Shown here: piece by piece, positions 42,500-51,206 of the stretch | Layout of the letters: every line of letters starts with the position of its first letter | Numbering within the stretch: the stretch's first letter is position 1 | Assembly (NCBI RefSeq): GCF_011612265.2 | Contig: NZ_CP050134.2 | Coordinates: 2,666,001-2,730,000, forward strand | Direction: 5' to 3' | Length of the DNA stretch: 64,000 nucleotides | Origin: Corynebacterium matruchotii | GTDB lineage: Bacteria > Actinomycetota > Actinomycetes > Mycobacteriales > Mycobacteriaceae | Translations under genes and position numbers: made by a program | The notes under the pieces: generated by a model | What the model was told of the DNA's origin: nothing | What the model saw: only the letters and a program-made list of their open reading frames with translations | Database searches by the model: none

Positions 42500-42858
42500 A
42501 TTGCTTCATGTTTTTGTTGGTGTTTCACGTGGAACGTCGTGGGTTGGGGATGGTTTTGGGGTGTGGCTCCCCTCCCCTACTAGCTGTTGTGAGGATTGAT
42601 GTTTCACGTGAAACCATTCCGCTAATGGAAAGAATCCTTCTCGTCGCCCCGTCATGTTTCACGTGGAACATCGGCATTTCCACAAGCAATATTCTCCGCA
42701 CCTACAGTCGTGTTTTGTGGAAAGCATTAGCGTCGCTCCGCATGTTTAAATCCAGAGAGCTTATTTCGAAGGATAGGTGGAGCGTGTCTTAGCTGTCTTG
42801 GGGCTGGGTTGCGTTTCCCTGGTGTTTGAACTAGGTTCTCCATGTTTCACGTGAAACA

Positions 42859-43034
42859 TGGCGGGTTGCTGTGGGCGTCGTAAAGCGGGGTGCGATGTTT
42901 CACGTGAAACGTAAGTTTGGTGGGTGCGCAATGCGAGAGTGGTTTCACGTGAAACACGACCGAATAGTTGAGGTGTAGGAGATAGCGGTTGAAGTGTATT
43001 GCCTCTCCCCTACTGGGTGCTGGGCGGGGGTTGG
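42859..43034. repeat. spacer module V, copy 1
   Basis: Duplicate of 49533-49708, including GGGCGTCGTAAAGCGGGGT, two internal parS sites and TCTCCCCTACTGG. In both arrays it forms the right-hand end before the last sites. Confidence 0.8.
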
Positions 43035-43421
43035 TGTTTCACGTGAAACACCGGACTCGTGAACACTCCCGGTTCAGATAGCGAAGGAGTGAAGGCGAAG
43101 GCGGTGAGGGCTCGCTAGAGGTTGTTGAAGGATCACGAAGGGGAACCGTGGAAAAAGAAAAGGGTTGGGGCGATTACGTCACATGACTTTATTATTTGCT
43201 GGGGAAATGCCGGAAACGCGCAGCGTTTCACGTGAAACATTACAAACGTGAAATAAAGTGTTGAATCAACACTAACTTGGTAGCGCAACTGAAGTATGGT
43301 TTGACCTAGGATGATGTGGAAAGAACTATGGGAGGGCAGGAGGGTATGTGTTCTTGGTGTGTCGCCCACCTACCACCTCTCATTGCCGAGAGGTGGGCGT
43401 CGACAGGCTAGAGGCTGGAGA

Positions 43422-43733
43422 TTAGGCGAGCTCGGGGAACTTGGCGATGGCTTCGGCCCAGAGGGCGTCGAAAAGCTCCACGTCAATGGGGGTGCTCGTA
43501 ATATCGGGGAAGTCTGCATACGTGTCAGGGTGTGGCACAATCGGTTCGGGCGCACTTGCCATCCCCACGGTGACCTTGGGCGTTGCGGCACCTTGAATTG
43601 CGCCGCTGGGATCAAGCTCGATGATGCGTTGCATAGCGCACAACTGAGGCGACTGCTCCACCAACTCGGCAATATGCGTGCTCACGCCAATCTGCGGTAC
43701 GGTCAAATCAACCCGAATATATAACGTAGACAT
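43422..43733 (-). CDS. hypothetical protein (103 aa)
   Basis: From ATG 43733 (MSTLYIRVDLTVPQIGVSTHIAELVEQSPQL). Small acidic cytosolic protein with a Pro-rich centre; family not recognised. It starts 5 bases after the stop of the BASS transporter gene, so it is likely translated from the same mRNA. A frame extending to 43778 overlaps the transporter and is less likely. A 9-bp hairpin (43373-43396) downstream may end the unit. Contains GCTTTTCGACG at 43466. Confidence 0.6.
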   Translation of the reverse strand: MSTLYIRVDLTVPQIGVSTHIAELVEQSPQLCAMQRIIELDPSGAIQGAATPKVTVGMASAPEPIVPHPDTYADFPDITSTPIDVELFDALWAEAIAKFPELA

Positions 43734-43738
43734 AGCAC

Positions 43739-44734
43739 TTATGGTAGTTGAGCATAGCGTGAGGCTAGCCACGAACACATCATTAGCTGGATTTGGTGGA
43801 AAATCATCAAGGGAACAATTAATAAACCAATCGACGAACTCCCGAAAATCACCGCAGCCATAGGTAAACCAGACGCTAATGATTTCTTCGAACCGCAGAA
43901 CTGAATCGCCTTCATGTCGGCATTGTCAAACCCTAGTCGCAATGCTGCAAACCGAGACAACCACAGCATAAAGGCCACCAAAACCACCGAAAATACGCAC
44001 AAAATTACGATGTCCCGCACCCCAATTGTTGACCACACCCCGGCAACCACTCCGGCCGAAAACGCCGAATACACCACCATGACGATCGAACCGCGGTCCA
44101 CCAGCTTCGTTGCCTTCCGCGCCGCGAACTCCGCCACGCTCCCCCACCTGCGGGCGAACTGCCCCAAAATAAACGGCAACAACAGCTGAAGCGCAATATC
44201 ACCAAACACATGCGCATCAATAACCACACCGCTGCCACCGCCACTACGCTGCGACATGAGCAACATGACCAATGCCGGAGTCACCACCACACCAAGCACA
44301 TTGCTTGCCGACGCGCTCACGATCGCCCCCGCAACATTGCCACGTGCAATCGACGTGAACGCCACCGACGACTGCACTGTTGATGGGACCAGCGTCAAAT
44401 ACAATACCCCCATGTAGAGCTCTGGATTATACGACATTCCCACTGGCCGTAATGCCACTCCGATCAGCGGAAATAGCACAAACGTGAACGCCAAAATAGT
44501 TGCGTGCAACCGCCAATTTGTTAACCCATCCAGTGCCTCCCTGGTGGATAACCGCGCGCCGTAAAGGAAAAACAACACAGCCACAGCGACGACGGTGGCG
44601 GTACTAAACCACTCCGCGGGCCGCCCCGAAATCGGAAAAAAGATCGCAACAATCACCGCTAGCACAATAAAAATGATGAGCGGATCCAGGCTGCCAAATC
44701 TGGAACTCACCTTGCTACCAAACTTGCTAAGCAT
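43739..44734 (-). CDS. bile acid:sodium symporter family transporter
   Basis: 331 residues, about ten membrane helices; FFLYGARLSTREALDGLTNWRLH and LMLLMSQRSGG fit the SBF-like (YfeH/PF13593) branch of the BASS superfamily. Such proteins move organic acids with sodium; the real substrate is unknown. First gene of a two-gene unit within the island between the two parS arrays. Confidence 0.85.
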   Translation of the reverse strand: MLSKFGSKVSSRFGSLDPLIIFIVLAVIVAIFFPISGRPAEWFSTATVVAVAVLFFLYGARLSTREALDGLTNWRLHATILAFTFVLFPLIGVALRPVGMSYNPELYMGVLYLTLVPSTVQSSVAFTSIARGNVAGAIVSASASNVLGVVVTPALVMLLMSQRSGGGSGVVIDAHVFGDIALQLLLPFILGQFARRWGSVAEFAARKATKLVDRGSIVMVVYSAFSAGVVAGVWSTIGVRDIVILCVFSVVLVAFMLWLSRFAALRLGFDNADMKAIQFCGSKKSLASGLPMAAVIFGSSSIGLLIVPLMIFHQIQLMMCSWLASRYAQLP

Positions 44735-45085
44735 AGTTATATTCTATGGCGTCAGGTGAGAAAACTCGGGAAAACCGCTGGTTACGTGCGTGATTGGGGA
44801 TGTGGGTTGTGGTGTGTGGTGGATCGTGGTGGGCGTGGTGGTGGGGCCTGCGAGGTGGACCCGGCGCGGCGAAATCGACCTGGCTGCGTTGCAGTGAGCT
44901 GGGTGGACCCGGCGTGTCGCAACGGCGGTGCCGGACTGGCAATAGCTGTGCGACCGTAATAGTGGTCAATGTAACATTCTACAGTCTGGTTACGTACTCT
45001 GAACAGCGCAAACATTAGGTTCGGTGGCGGTATGGGCCTGCATGAAATACTGGCGCCTTACCGTTATCGCAGGTAGCATCAGGGA
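44735..45085. other. intergenic region between divergent transporter and oxidoreductase
   Basis: 351 bases without a gene. It contains an imperfect direct repeat built on GGTGGACCCGGCG (near 44854 and 44904). Both flanking genes must have promoters here; none is clear enough to place. Confidence 0.5.
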
Positions 45086-46186
45086 ATGACTATCAGTCCC
45101 CTTTTTGCTCCCCTTACCCTCCGCGGGCTCACTATAAAAAATCGTATTTTCCTCCCACCAATGTGCCAATACCAGGCTGGTGAAGACGGCATTCCTACCG
45201 ACTGGCACCTCGTGCATTATGGTGCTCGGGCGGCTGGTGGCTTCGGGCTCATCATGGTTGAGGCAACCGGCGTTTCCCCGGAAGCCCGGATTTCCCCGAA
45301 CTGTGTTGGTCTCTGGAATGATGAGCAGGCCAAAGCATGGAAGCCCATTGTAAAATTCGCCCATTCCCTGAGGGCGGCGATTGGCGTGCAGCTCATTCAT
45401 GCTGGTCGTAAGGCTTCTAGTTTCCCTGGGTTGCCCGGGTATGCCAGTGGTACGGTTCCCCTGGAAGAAGGCGGTTGGGTGACAAAGGCCCCCAGCCCGG
45501 AGCCTTTCCCTGGGTATGTGCCGCCGCAGGAGCTGACCGTTTCGGATATTGCTGCCGTTGTTGCGGATTTCCAGGCTGCGGCGCGCCGGGCGGTTGCTGC
45601 TGGGTTTGATACGGTCGAGATTCATGGTGCCCACGGCTACCTGCTGCACCAGTTCCTTTCCCCGGTGTCGAATCATCGCACCGATGATTATGGTGGAAGT
45701 TTTGATAATCGGGCCCGGATCGTGATCGAAATTATTGACGCCATCCGCGAGGTTATCCCTGCTGACATGCCATTATTGCTTCGATTGTCTGCAACTGATT
45801 GGCTGGAGAATGTGCCGGGTGTGGAGTCGTGGGGTATCCCTGAAACGATTCAGTTGGCGACGCTTGCCCAGGAACATGGGGTAGACATGATCGATGTTTC
45901 CAGTGGTGGGCTCGTTCCTGCCCCTATTTCTACGGGCCCTGGTTACCAAGTTCCATTGGCAAATGCTGTCCGTGAGGCCGCAGGCATTCCCGTCGTCGCC
46001 GTTGGTGAATTGGGGGATCCGCTCACCGCCCAGCAGGTGCTTGTCGACGGCCTGGCGGACGCCATCGACGTTGGGCGCGCCGCACTCTTCGAACCCCAGT
46101 GGCCCCTCCGTGCCGCCCGCGAGCTTGGCCTCCCCTCCGAAGATTGGCCGGTCGCTCCTAGCTATATCCGAGGCGTGTGGGGCTAG
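45086..46186 (+). CDS. NADH:flavin oxidoreductase, Old Yellow Enzyme (YqjM-like)
   Basis: 366 residues, FMN-binding TIM barrel: IKNRIFLPPMCQYQAG at the N-terminus with the Cys typical of YqjM-type enzymes, VQLIHAGRKAS, EIHGAHGYLLHQFLSPVSNHRTDDYGGS (substrate His pair and Tyr region) and the phosphate loop near VAVGELGDP. Reduces activated C=C bonds with NAD(P)H; natural substrate unknown. It lies in the island between the parS arrays, ending 8 bases before the first parS of array 2. Confidence 0.92.
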   Translation: MTISPLFAPLTLRGLTIKNRIFLPPMCQYQAGEDGIPTDWHLVHYGARAAGGFGLIMVEATGVSPEARISPNCVGLWNDEQAKAWKPIVKFAHSLRAAIGVQLIHAGRKASSFPGLPGYASGTVPLEEGGWVTKAPSPEPFPGYVPPQELTVSDIAAVVADFQAAARRAVAAGFDTVEIHGAHGYLLHQFLSPVSNHRTDDYGGSFDNRARIVIEIIDAIREVIPADMPLLLRLSATDWLENVPGVESWGIPETIQLATLAQEHGVDMIDVSSGGLVPAPISTGPGYQVPLANAVREAAGIPVVAVGELGDPLTAQQVLVDGLADAIDVGRAALFEPQWPLRAARELGLPSEDWPVAPSYIRGVWG

Positions 46187-46730
46187 TTTCGTGATGTTTC
46201 ACGTGAAACATTGCTTCTTGCTTTACGACGCCCCAAGGCAGTTAGCGCGTTTCACGTGAAACATGGTGGGGTAGTTGAGCCTTGGGGTTGGCAATTTGAG
46301 AAGTGCCGCTTCCCCACGTGCTGTCGAGGGGGCAGTGTTTCACGTGAAACGTGGAAGTTTATTCAATTGTTGGGGAAACGTGTGATCCAGCTTTTTGTGG
46401 TCGCTGGAGCGTATGGCTTTGCTCTCTTTGAGAATCGGGAGACGCAGACTAGATGGCGTGCTTTTGCTGATTTAGCATTTGTCAGGGTGGTCCTTTCCTT
46501 CTTGTCTCTTGAAATAAGGTTGAACCATCCTGTCGTGTTTCACGTGAAACCATCTCGGTAATGCTACGTAGTTTATTGAGCCCTGGGGGTCGTCGTGTGT
46601 TTGGGGAGTGGTGTTTCACGTGAAACTGTTTGGTCGTATTGAGGTTTATTTAGAAGGGTTGGTTAGTGGGAGGTAGTTGCGTTGCTGGAGGGGAATTTTA
46701 GTTTCGGGTTTTGGTTTCACGTGGAACATG

Positions 46731-46880
46731 GAAGCTTATTCAGCTGCTGGGAAAATTCACCTACACTAACAGGTAGAAAATCAGAAAGAACATGTCATCT
46801 AGCTTGGTTTTTCTTGCCCCCAGAGACCAGTTATGTCTAGAGCGGCTGAGCTACATTTCTCCAGCAGCTGAATAAGCTTC
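46731..46880 (+). mobile_element. MITE-like spacer element 4 (best-preserved ends)
   Basis: 150 bp with perfect 20-bp terminal inverted repeats, GAAGCTTATTCAGCTGCTGG on the left and its exact complement on the right (46861-46880). No coding capacity. ATG flanks both ends, which may be a short target duplication. The parS variant at 46713 ends 2 bases before it. Confidence 0.75.
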
Positions 46881-47637
46881 ATGAGTTGGCGTAGTTGGAG
46901 TGGTGAGTTTATTGAGCGAGGTGTCGTGTTCCACGTGAAACACTGTGGGGTTGGTCGGTTCGCGGGTTGGTTGTTTGAGAGCGTTGTTTCTTCTCTGTTA
47001 GTTGTTGGTGGTTGGTGTTTCACGTGGAACAGTTGTGGTTATGGGTTTGGGGGTGTTGTTGGGAATTGGAGATGGGGCTTTTAATGGAGTGTTTCACGTG
47101 AAACGTGGAAGTCTGTTTGGGATGATTCGTTGGGATTAGTCGCTGTGGTTTTGAGAGATGGAATCGTATTTCCCTAACGGTTGAATGAGCGGACTTGTCA
47201 TGTTTGCAGATGGTTGGTGTTTCACGTGAAACGTGGTGGGTTGTTGGAGTTTATTTACTTGCTGTGTTTCACGTGGAACATGGGTAATGCTTGTGAAGGA
47301 AATCTTTTGCGCCTGCGGTCGTGTTTTGAAGCTTGTTTTATGGGGTGGGCGTGGCGTATTCGCACAAATGAATGTTGGATTGGCCGGGGGATTGTCATTT
47401 AGTTTTGTGCTTTCTGGTGTTTGAATGCTTTTCGATGTTTCACGTGAAACACGACGTTTTTACAACAACCCATTTGTTTCACGTGAAACGTTGTTTTTGC
47501 TTTACGACGTCCCAAGGATGTCAATGTGTTTCACGTGAAACGCATGGTGGGGTGGTTAAGTTGCTGGGGATAGTTTTTGAGAACTGTTTCTCTTGTCGTT
47601 GTCGAGGAGGTGGTGTTTCACGTGAAACATTGGTTTT

Positions 47638-47796
47638 GAATCTTATTCAGCTGCTGGGAAATGCGGTTCAGCGTCTCAAGGCATTGACATGCATGACTAC
47701 TTTTTGGGAGTAAGGAAAAGCAAGACAGATGACGTGTTCTTTCTGATTTTCCGCCTGTTGTCGTAGATGGATTTTCCCAGTAGCTGAATAAGCTTC
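47638..47796 (-). mobile_element. MITE-like spacer element 5
   Basis: 159 bp; ends GAATCTTATTCAGCTGCTGGG and CCCAGTAGCTGAATAAGCTTC. Internal part matches element 1 (inverted orientation, GGAAAAGCAAG). Confidence 0.65.
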
Positions 47797-47856
47797 ACTG
47801 TAAGATTTTTGTATTGTGGTTGGTTGTGTGTTTTTGGGGATGTTTCACGTGGAACA

Positions 47857-48017
47857 TCTCTCCTATCTATTTTTATGGCTGGTTATGGTGATGGCTAGTG
47901 GGTAGGTTGGGTGGTGTGTTGTGGTGATTCTTTTCTGTTTGGATAAGTTATATTTGCTCTCCAACTGAAAGAACAGGAGTCCTAGAAATCACTATTTCAT
48001 TCATGGCAACATATCGG
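47857..48017. repeat. spacer module T, copy 2
   Basis: Second copy of the module at 42156-42316, same boundaries by parS sites and only scattered differences. Confidence 0.8.
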
Positions 48018-48192
48018 TGTTTCACGTGAAACGTGGGTGGGGATGTGTGTGGTGCTGAAGAATGAGGGGATGATTTTTGATCACGTCATTTCTCCCCTAC
48101 CGGTTGTTGTGGGGGTTGGAGTTTTTAGTTGCTTGATGTTTCACGTGAAACTATTCCACTAACGGATAGAATCTTTCTCATCACTCTGCACT

Positions 48193-48321
48193 GAAGCTTA
48201 TTCAGTCATTGGGAAAACTCATCTACCCTAGCAAGTGGAAAATCAGAAAGAACATGCCATCTATCTTGGTCTTCCTTAACGTCCAGAGACTAATCATGTG
48301 TGGAGACGCTGAATCAGCCTC
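48193..48321 (+). mobile_element. MITE-like spacer element 6
   Basis: 129 bp; ends GAAGCTTATTCAG and CTGAATCAGCCTC; internal part nearly identical to elements 2 and 4. The parS at 48324 follows 2 bases later. Confidence 0.62.
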
Positions 48322-48686
48322 ACCGTTTCACGTGAAACACTGGTAATGCTTGTAAATAGAATCCTCTGCGACTACAGTCCTGTTTTGCAGAAAATGTTGG
48401 TATCTCTCTACAAGTTTAAAATCATAAAGCTTGTTTTGAGGAATATGTGGGGCATGTTTGTACGGATGAATGCTGAATTGCTGAAAGTCGGTTATTTAGT
48501 GTTGTGCTTTCCCGATATTTGATAGCTTCCTGATGTTTCACGTGAAACGTAAGTTTGTTGAGTGCGGAATATGGAAGAGTGGTTTCACGTGAAACATGAT
48601 CGGATGGTTGAGTTGCAGGAGATAGCGTTTAGGGTGCGTTGCCTTTCCCCTATTGGTTGCTGAGGCTTGGTGTTTCACGTGAAACG

Positions 48687-48878
48687 TGGGGGGTGTTGGA
48701 ATTGGGGCAATTTGTTTGGATGTGTTTGTGGGATTTTGAGGCTTCGATGTGTATGACAGCTTGAAAGATCAATTGAGGTTTCACGTGAAACACTGATCGT
48801 GGGAATAGTTGGAAATGGGGAGGCGTGTTTCCCAAACGGCTATTTTCAGCTTTCCCTTCGTGATTTTGTAATTGCGAT
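48687..48878. repeat. spacer module U, copy 2
   Basis: Second copy of the module at 41752-41968, shorter by about 25 bases in its first half. Confidence 0.75.
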
Positions 48879-49532
48879 TGTTTCACGTGAAACGTGGTGG
48901 GTTGGTGGTCGAGTTGTTGGGGATAGTTTTGGAGTGTGCCTCTCCTCCCCTACCAGTTGTTGTGAGGATTGATGTTTCACGTGAAACACGCAATTAAAAG
49001 ACCCACCCTAATCCCCGGCAACTCATAGAAAAGAAGAAACAACACTCTCAAACAGCCAACCTACGAACCAACCCCACCATGTTTCACGTGAAACCATTCC
49101 AGTGACACGATAAAAATTTATTGAACACCGAGAAATAACATTCGATTTCCCAACCTGACACCTTCATGCTTGCTTTCTGCCAATCAAGAATTCACCATCC
49201 ATCAACATAATCATCCCCACAAACAGCTTTGAATAAACTCAAGTGTTTCACGTGAAACATTGGCATTTTCGTAGACAGGATTCTCTGCATCTGCAGTTAT
49301 GCTTTGTAGAAAGCGTTGGCCCTTATCCCGCATATTCTTTGGAATCCATATGGCTTATTTCGAGGGACGGGTGGGGCGCATACAAATAAGCGCTGAATTG
49401 ACTTAAGGTCTGCCATCCAGTTTCTTGTTCTCCTGTTCCCCAAAGAGTTGGTTGAGTGGCTTGGCAGTCGTGGGAAGTCAGGGTTATGTTCCTCGATGTT
49501 TGAACTAGGTTCTCCATGTTTCACGTGAAACG

Positions 49533-49708
49533 CGGCGGGTTGCTGTGGGCGTCGTAAAGCGGGGTGCGATGTTTCACGTGAAACGTAGGTTTGGTGGGTG
49601 CGCAATGTGGGAGTGGTTTCACATGAAACATAGTCAGATAGTTGAGGCGTAGGTGATAGGGGTTGAAGTGTATTGTCTCTCCCCTACTGGTTGTCGGGTG
49701 GGGGTTGA
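49533..49708. repeat. spacer module V, copy 2
   Basis: Second copy of 42859-43034. One internal site here has decayed to TTTCACATGAAAC (49615), whereas the copy-1 equivalent (42941) is intact. Confidence 0.8.
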
Positions 49709-49895
49709 CGTTTCACGTGAAACATGTGACGCGACATAGCGCAATGTCTACAGGTAAAAAGTCATATGACAAAAAGTAAAGTGTCCTAATTATTGGTGTC
49801 CAGATTCTATGGCAATGCGGTGTGATAATGCTACCTTAACATTATTATAACTATTGATAGGTGTTTGTGAAATCCGGGGGATACGGTTGAAGCCG

Positions 49896-49946
49896 CAAAA
49901 ACCGCCCCTCCCCTACTCGTGGTGAACGCGAGGCGGGATGGGGCGG
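49896..49946 (-). terminator. terminator of the trp operon
   Basis: On the minus strand CCGCCCC (49946-49940) pairs with GGGGCGG (49908-49902), with further pairing inside (CCGCCTC/GGGGAGG), followed by TTTTTG. It lies ~40 bases past the Rieske gene. Confidence 0.75.
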
Positions 49947-49987
49947 ATGTGCGGTCATGAAGATGGTTGGGCGATCGGGCGATTGGG

Positions 49988-50362
49988 CTACTTCACCACG
50001 ATGCTGTCACCATCTTTGCTGAATTCTTTGGGGCTCAAGCCGGCCTGCGACGGGCCGGAAATCACAGAGCCATCCTTGATAGAGAACACAGAGCCGTGGC
50101 GGGTGCATTTCACGGTGTCGCCAGACACCTGGGTGATAGGCGACCCTTGGTGAGGACATACGGTGGAATACACCTTATACTCGTCGGCGGCCGGCCGGGC
50201 AATAATGGCGTCGCCAGTGATTATTGCGCTACCCACCGGGACATCGTTGGCGGCGGTTTTGGTTCCAGAAGAACCGCAGGCCACCAGGAGGGCGCCCGCG
50301 AATGTGGTTGCCGTCCCGAGCAGGAATGCCCGGCGACTGCACGTATGGTTATGGGAGGTCAT
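49988..50362 (-). CDS. Rieske [2Fe-2S] lipoprotein
   Basis: 124 residues. The N-terminus has a Tat-like motif (SRRAFLLGT) and a lipobox LVAC (Cys ~30), so a Tat-exported lipoprotein. The Rieske cluster motifs are CPHQGS (written C-P-H) and CTRHGSVF, giving two Cys and two His. An electron-transfer role in the envelope is inferred; the partner is unknown. Its ATG overlaps the trpA stop (ATGA), so translation is coupled to the trp operon although no link with tryptophan is known. Confidence 0.9.
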   Translation of the reverse strand: MTSHNHTCSRRAFLLGTATTFAGALLVACGSSGTKTAANDVPVGSAIITGDAIIARPAADEYKVYSTVCPHQGSPITQVSGDTVKCTRHGSVFSIKDGSVISGPSQAGLSPKEFSKDGDSIVVK

Positions 50363-51204
50363 TCCCCTAGTATAGTGGCCGACTTCATCACACTAACAAA
50401 ATCGTATAATTCCCGCTTTAGCTCATCCATGTTGCCAATATGCGCTGGTTCTGGGTGGTTGCCAGCGCAATGGCTTTCGATGATTTTCGTGATCGCTGAG
50501 CCGGTAATCGCCCCACGAGCGCCGGCGGCAATGGCGTTGGCGACATGTTGGGGGGTGGAAATCCCAAAGCCCAACAGCACCGGTGCCCCGCCGAATCGGG
50601 TGATATTGGCAACCACGTCGCGCAGGCCCACTGTGGATGACTCCTTTTCCGTGCCGGTCACGCCGTCACGAGAGATCGCATAAATGTAGCCTTCCGACGC
50701 TTTCGCCACCCCGGCGAGGGTCGTTTCCAAAGCCTGGGCCGGTGCAATAAAGATGGGAGCGATGCCTGCCTTCTGGGCGGCGGCCACAAAGGGGGCGCCT
50801 TCCCGCACCGGCACGTCGGGGATGAGCACACTGTCGGCGCCCGCCGCCGCGAATTCCCGATAGAAGTTATCCAACCCCTGGCTGAAGGGCACGTTCCCGT
50901 AAATGAGCAGGCCAATGGGGATGTCGGGGAACTCCGCCCGCACCTGCGTGATGAGGGCAATAGAGCCCGCCACCGTGGCCCCATTGTCGAGCGCCCGCAG
51001 GTGGGATTTCTGGATCGTGGGGCCGTCGGCCACCGGATCCGAGAACGGCACCCCTAACTCCAGGGCGTCCGCGCCGGCGGCAATGACGGTGCGAATAATC
51101 TCCAAAGACTCCTCCGGGCCGGGGTCGCCCAGCATAATGAAGGGGACAAATGCGCCCTCGTGAGACGTCGACAAGCGAGAGAAAAGAGCTGCGTAACGGT
51201 CCAT
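50359..51204 (-). CDS. trpA: tryptophan synthase alpha subunit
   Basis: 281 residues from ATG 51204 (MDRYAALFSRLS), 2 bases after the trpB stop. Catalytic Glu in FVPFIMLGDPGPEES-type start (general base near residue ~47 in ALELGVPFSDPVADGP region with Asp), the loop GVTGTEKES and phosphate-binding GFGISTP and GAITGSAI. Splits indole-3-glycerol phosphate to indole for TrpB. Confidence 0.96.
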   Translation of the reverse strand: MDRYAALFSRLSTSHEGAFVPFIMLGDPGPEESLEIIRTVIAAGADALELGVPFSDPVADGPTIQKSHLRALDNGATVAGSIALITQVRAEFPDIPIGLLIYGNVPFSQGLDNFYREFAAAGADSVLIPDVPVREGAPFVAAAQKAGIAPIFIAPAQALETTLAGVAKASEGYIYAISRDGVTGTEKESSTVGLRDVVANITRFGGAPVLLGFGISTPQHVANAIAAGARGAITGSAITKIIESHCAGNHPEPAHIGNMDELKRELYDFVSVMKSATILGE

Positions 51205-51206
51205 AA

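Larger units (their letters stand above)
40321..43239. repeat. parS array 1 (27 sites)
   Basis: Non-coding array of 16-bp sites, consensus TGTTTCACGTGAAACR. Sites start at 40321, 40374, 40603, 40694, 40795v, 40880, 40919v, 40997v, 41249, 41327, 41532, 41577v, 41736, 41868, 41969, 42042, 42094, 42140v, 42317, 42521v, 42600, 42655v, 42843, 42896, 42941, 43035 and 43224 (v = one change in the 13-bp core; mostly GGAAC for GAAAC). The core is the ParB target known from Bacillus and Corynebacterium. Spacers are duplicated modules shared with array 2. Open frames here just read through the sites (FHVKH, VSRETW) and are not genes. Confidence 0.93.
46195..49724. repeat. parS array 2 (31 sites)
   Basis: Sites (16-bp starts): 46195, 46248, 46336, 46536, 46612, 46713v, 46927v, 47016v, 47090, 47218, 47265v, 47436, 47475, 47527, 47614, 47841v, 48018, 48137, 48324, 48534, 48581, 48671, 48777, 48879, 48973, 49080, 49244, 49517, 49570, 49615v and 49709 (v = core variant). 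46927 reads TGTTCCACGTGAAACA, the Bacillus consensus. Spacers contain elements 4-6, modules T, U and V, and a module starting GGTAATGCTTGT after parS (47280, 48340; also 40810, 41341). The rest of the gap to 49895 is AT-rich without genes. Confidence 0.93.

Noticed and set aside
44735..45085. GGTGGACCCGGCG direct repeat as an operator
   Set aside because: Only two imperfect copies, no symmetry and no regulator gene nearby; not enough to call a site.
40321..49724. CRISPR array
   Set aside because: Repeats are 13-16-bp palindromes with irregular 20-300-base spacers that are themselves duplicated; no cas genes are present.
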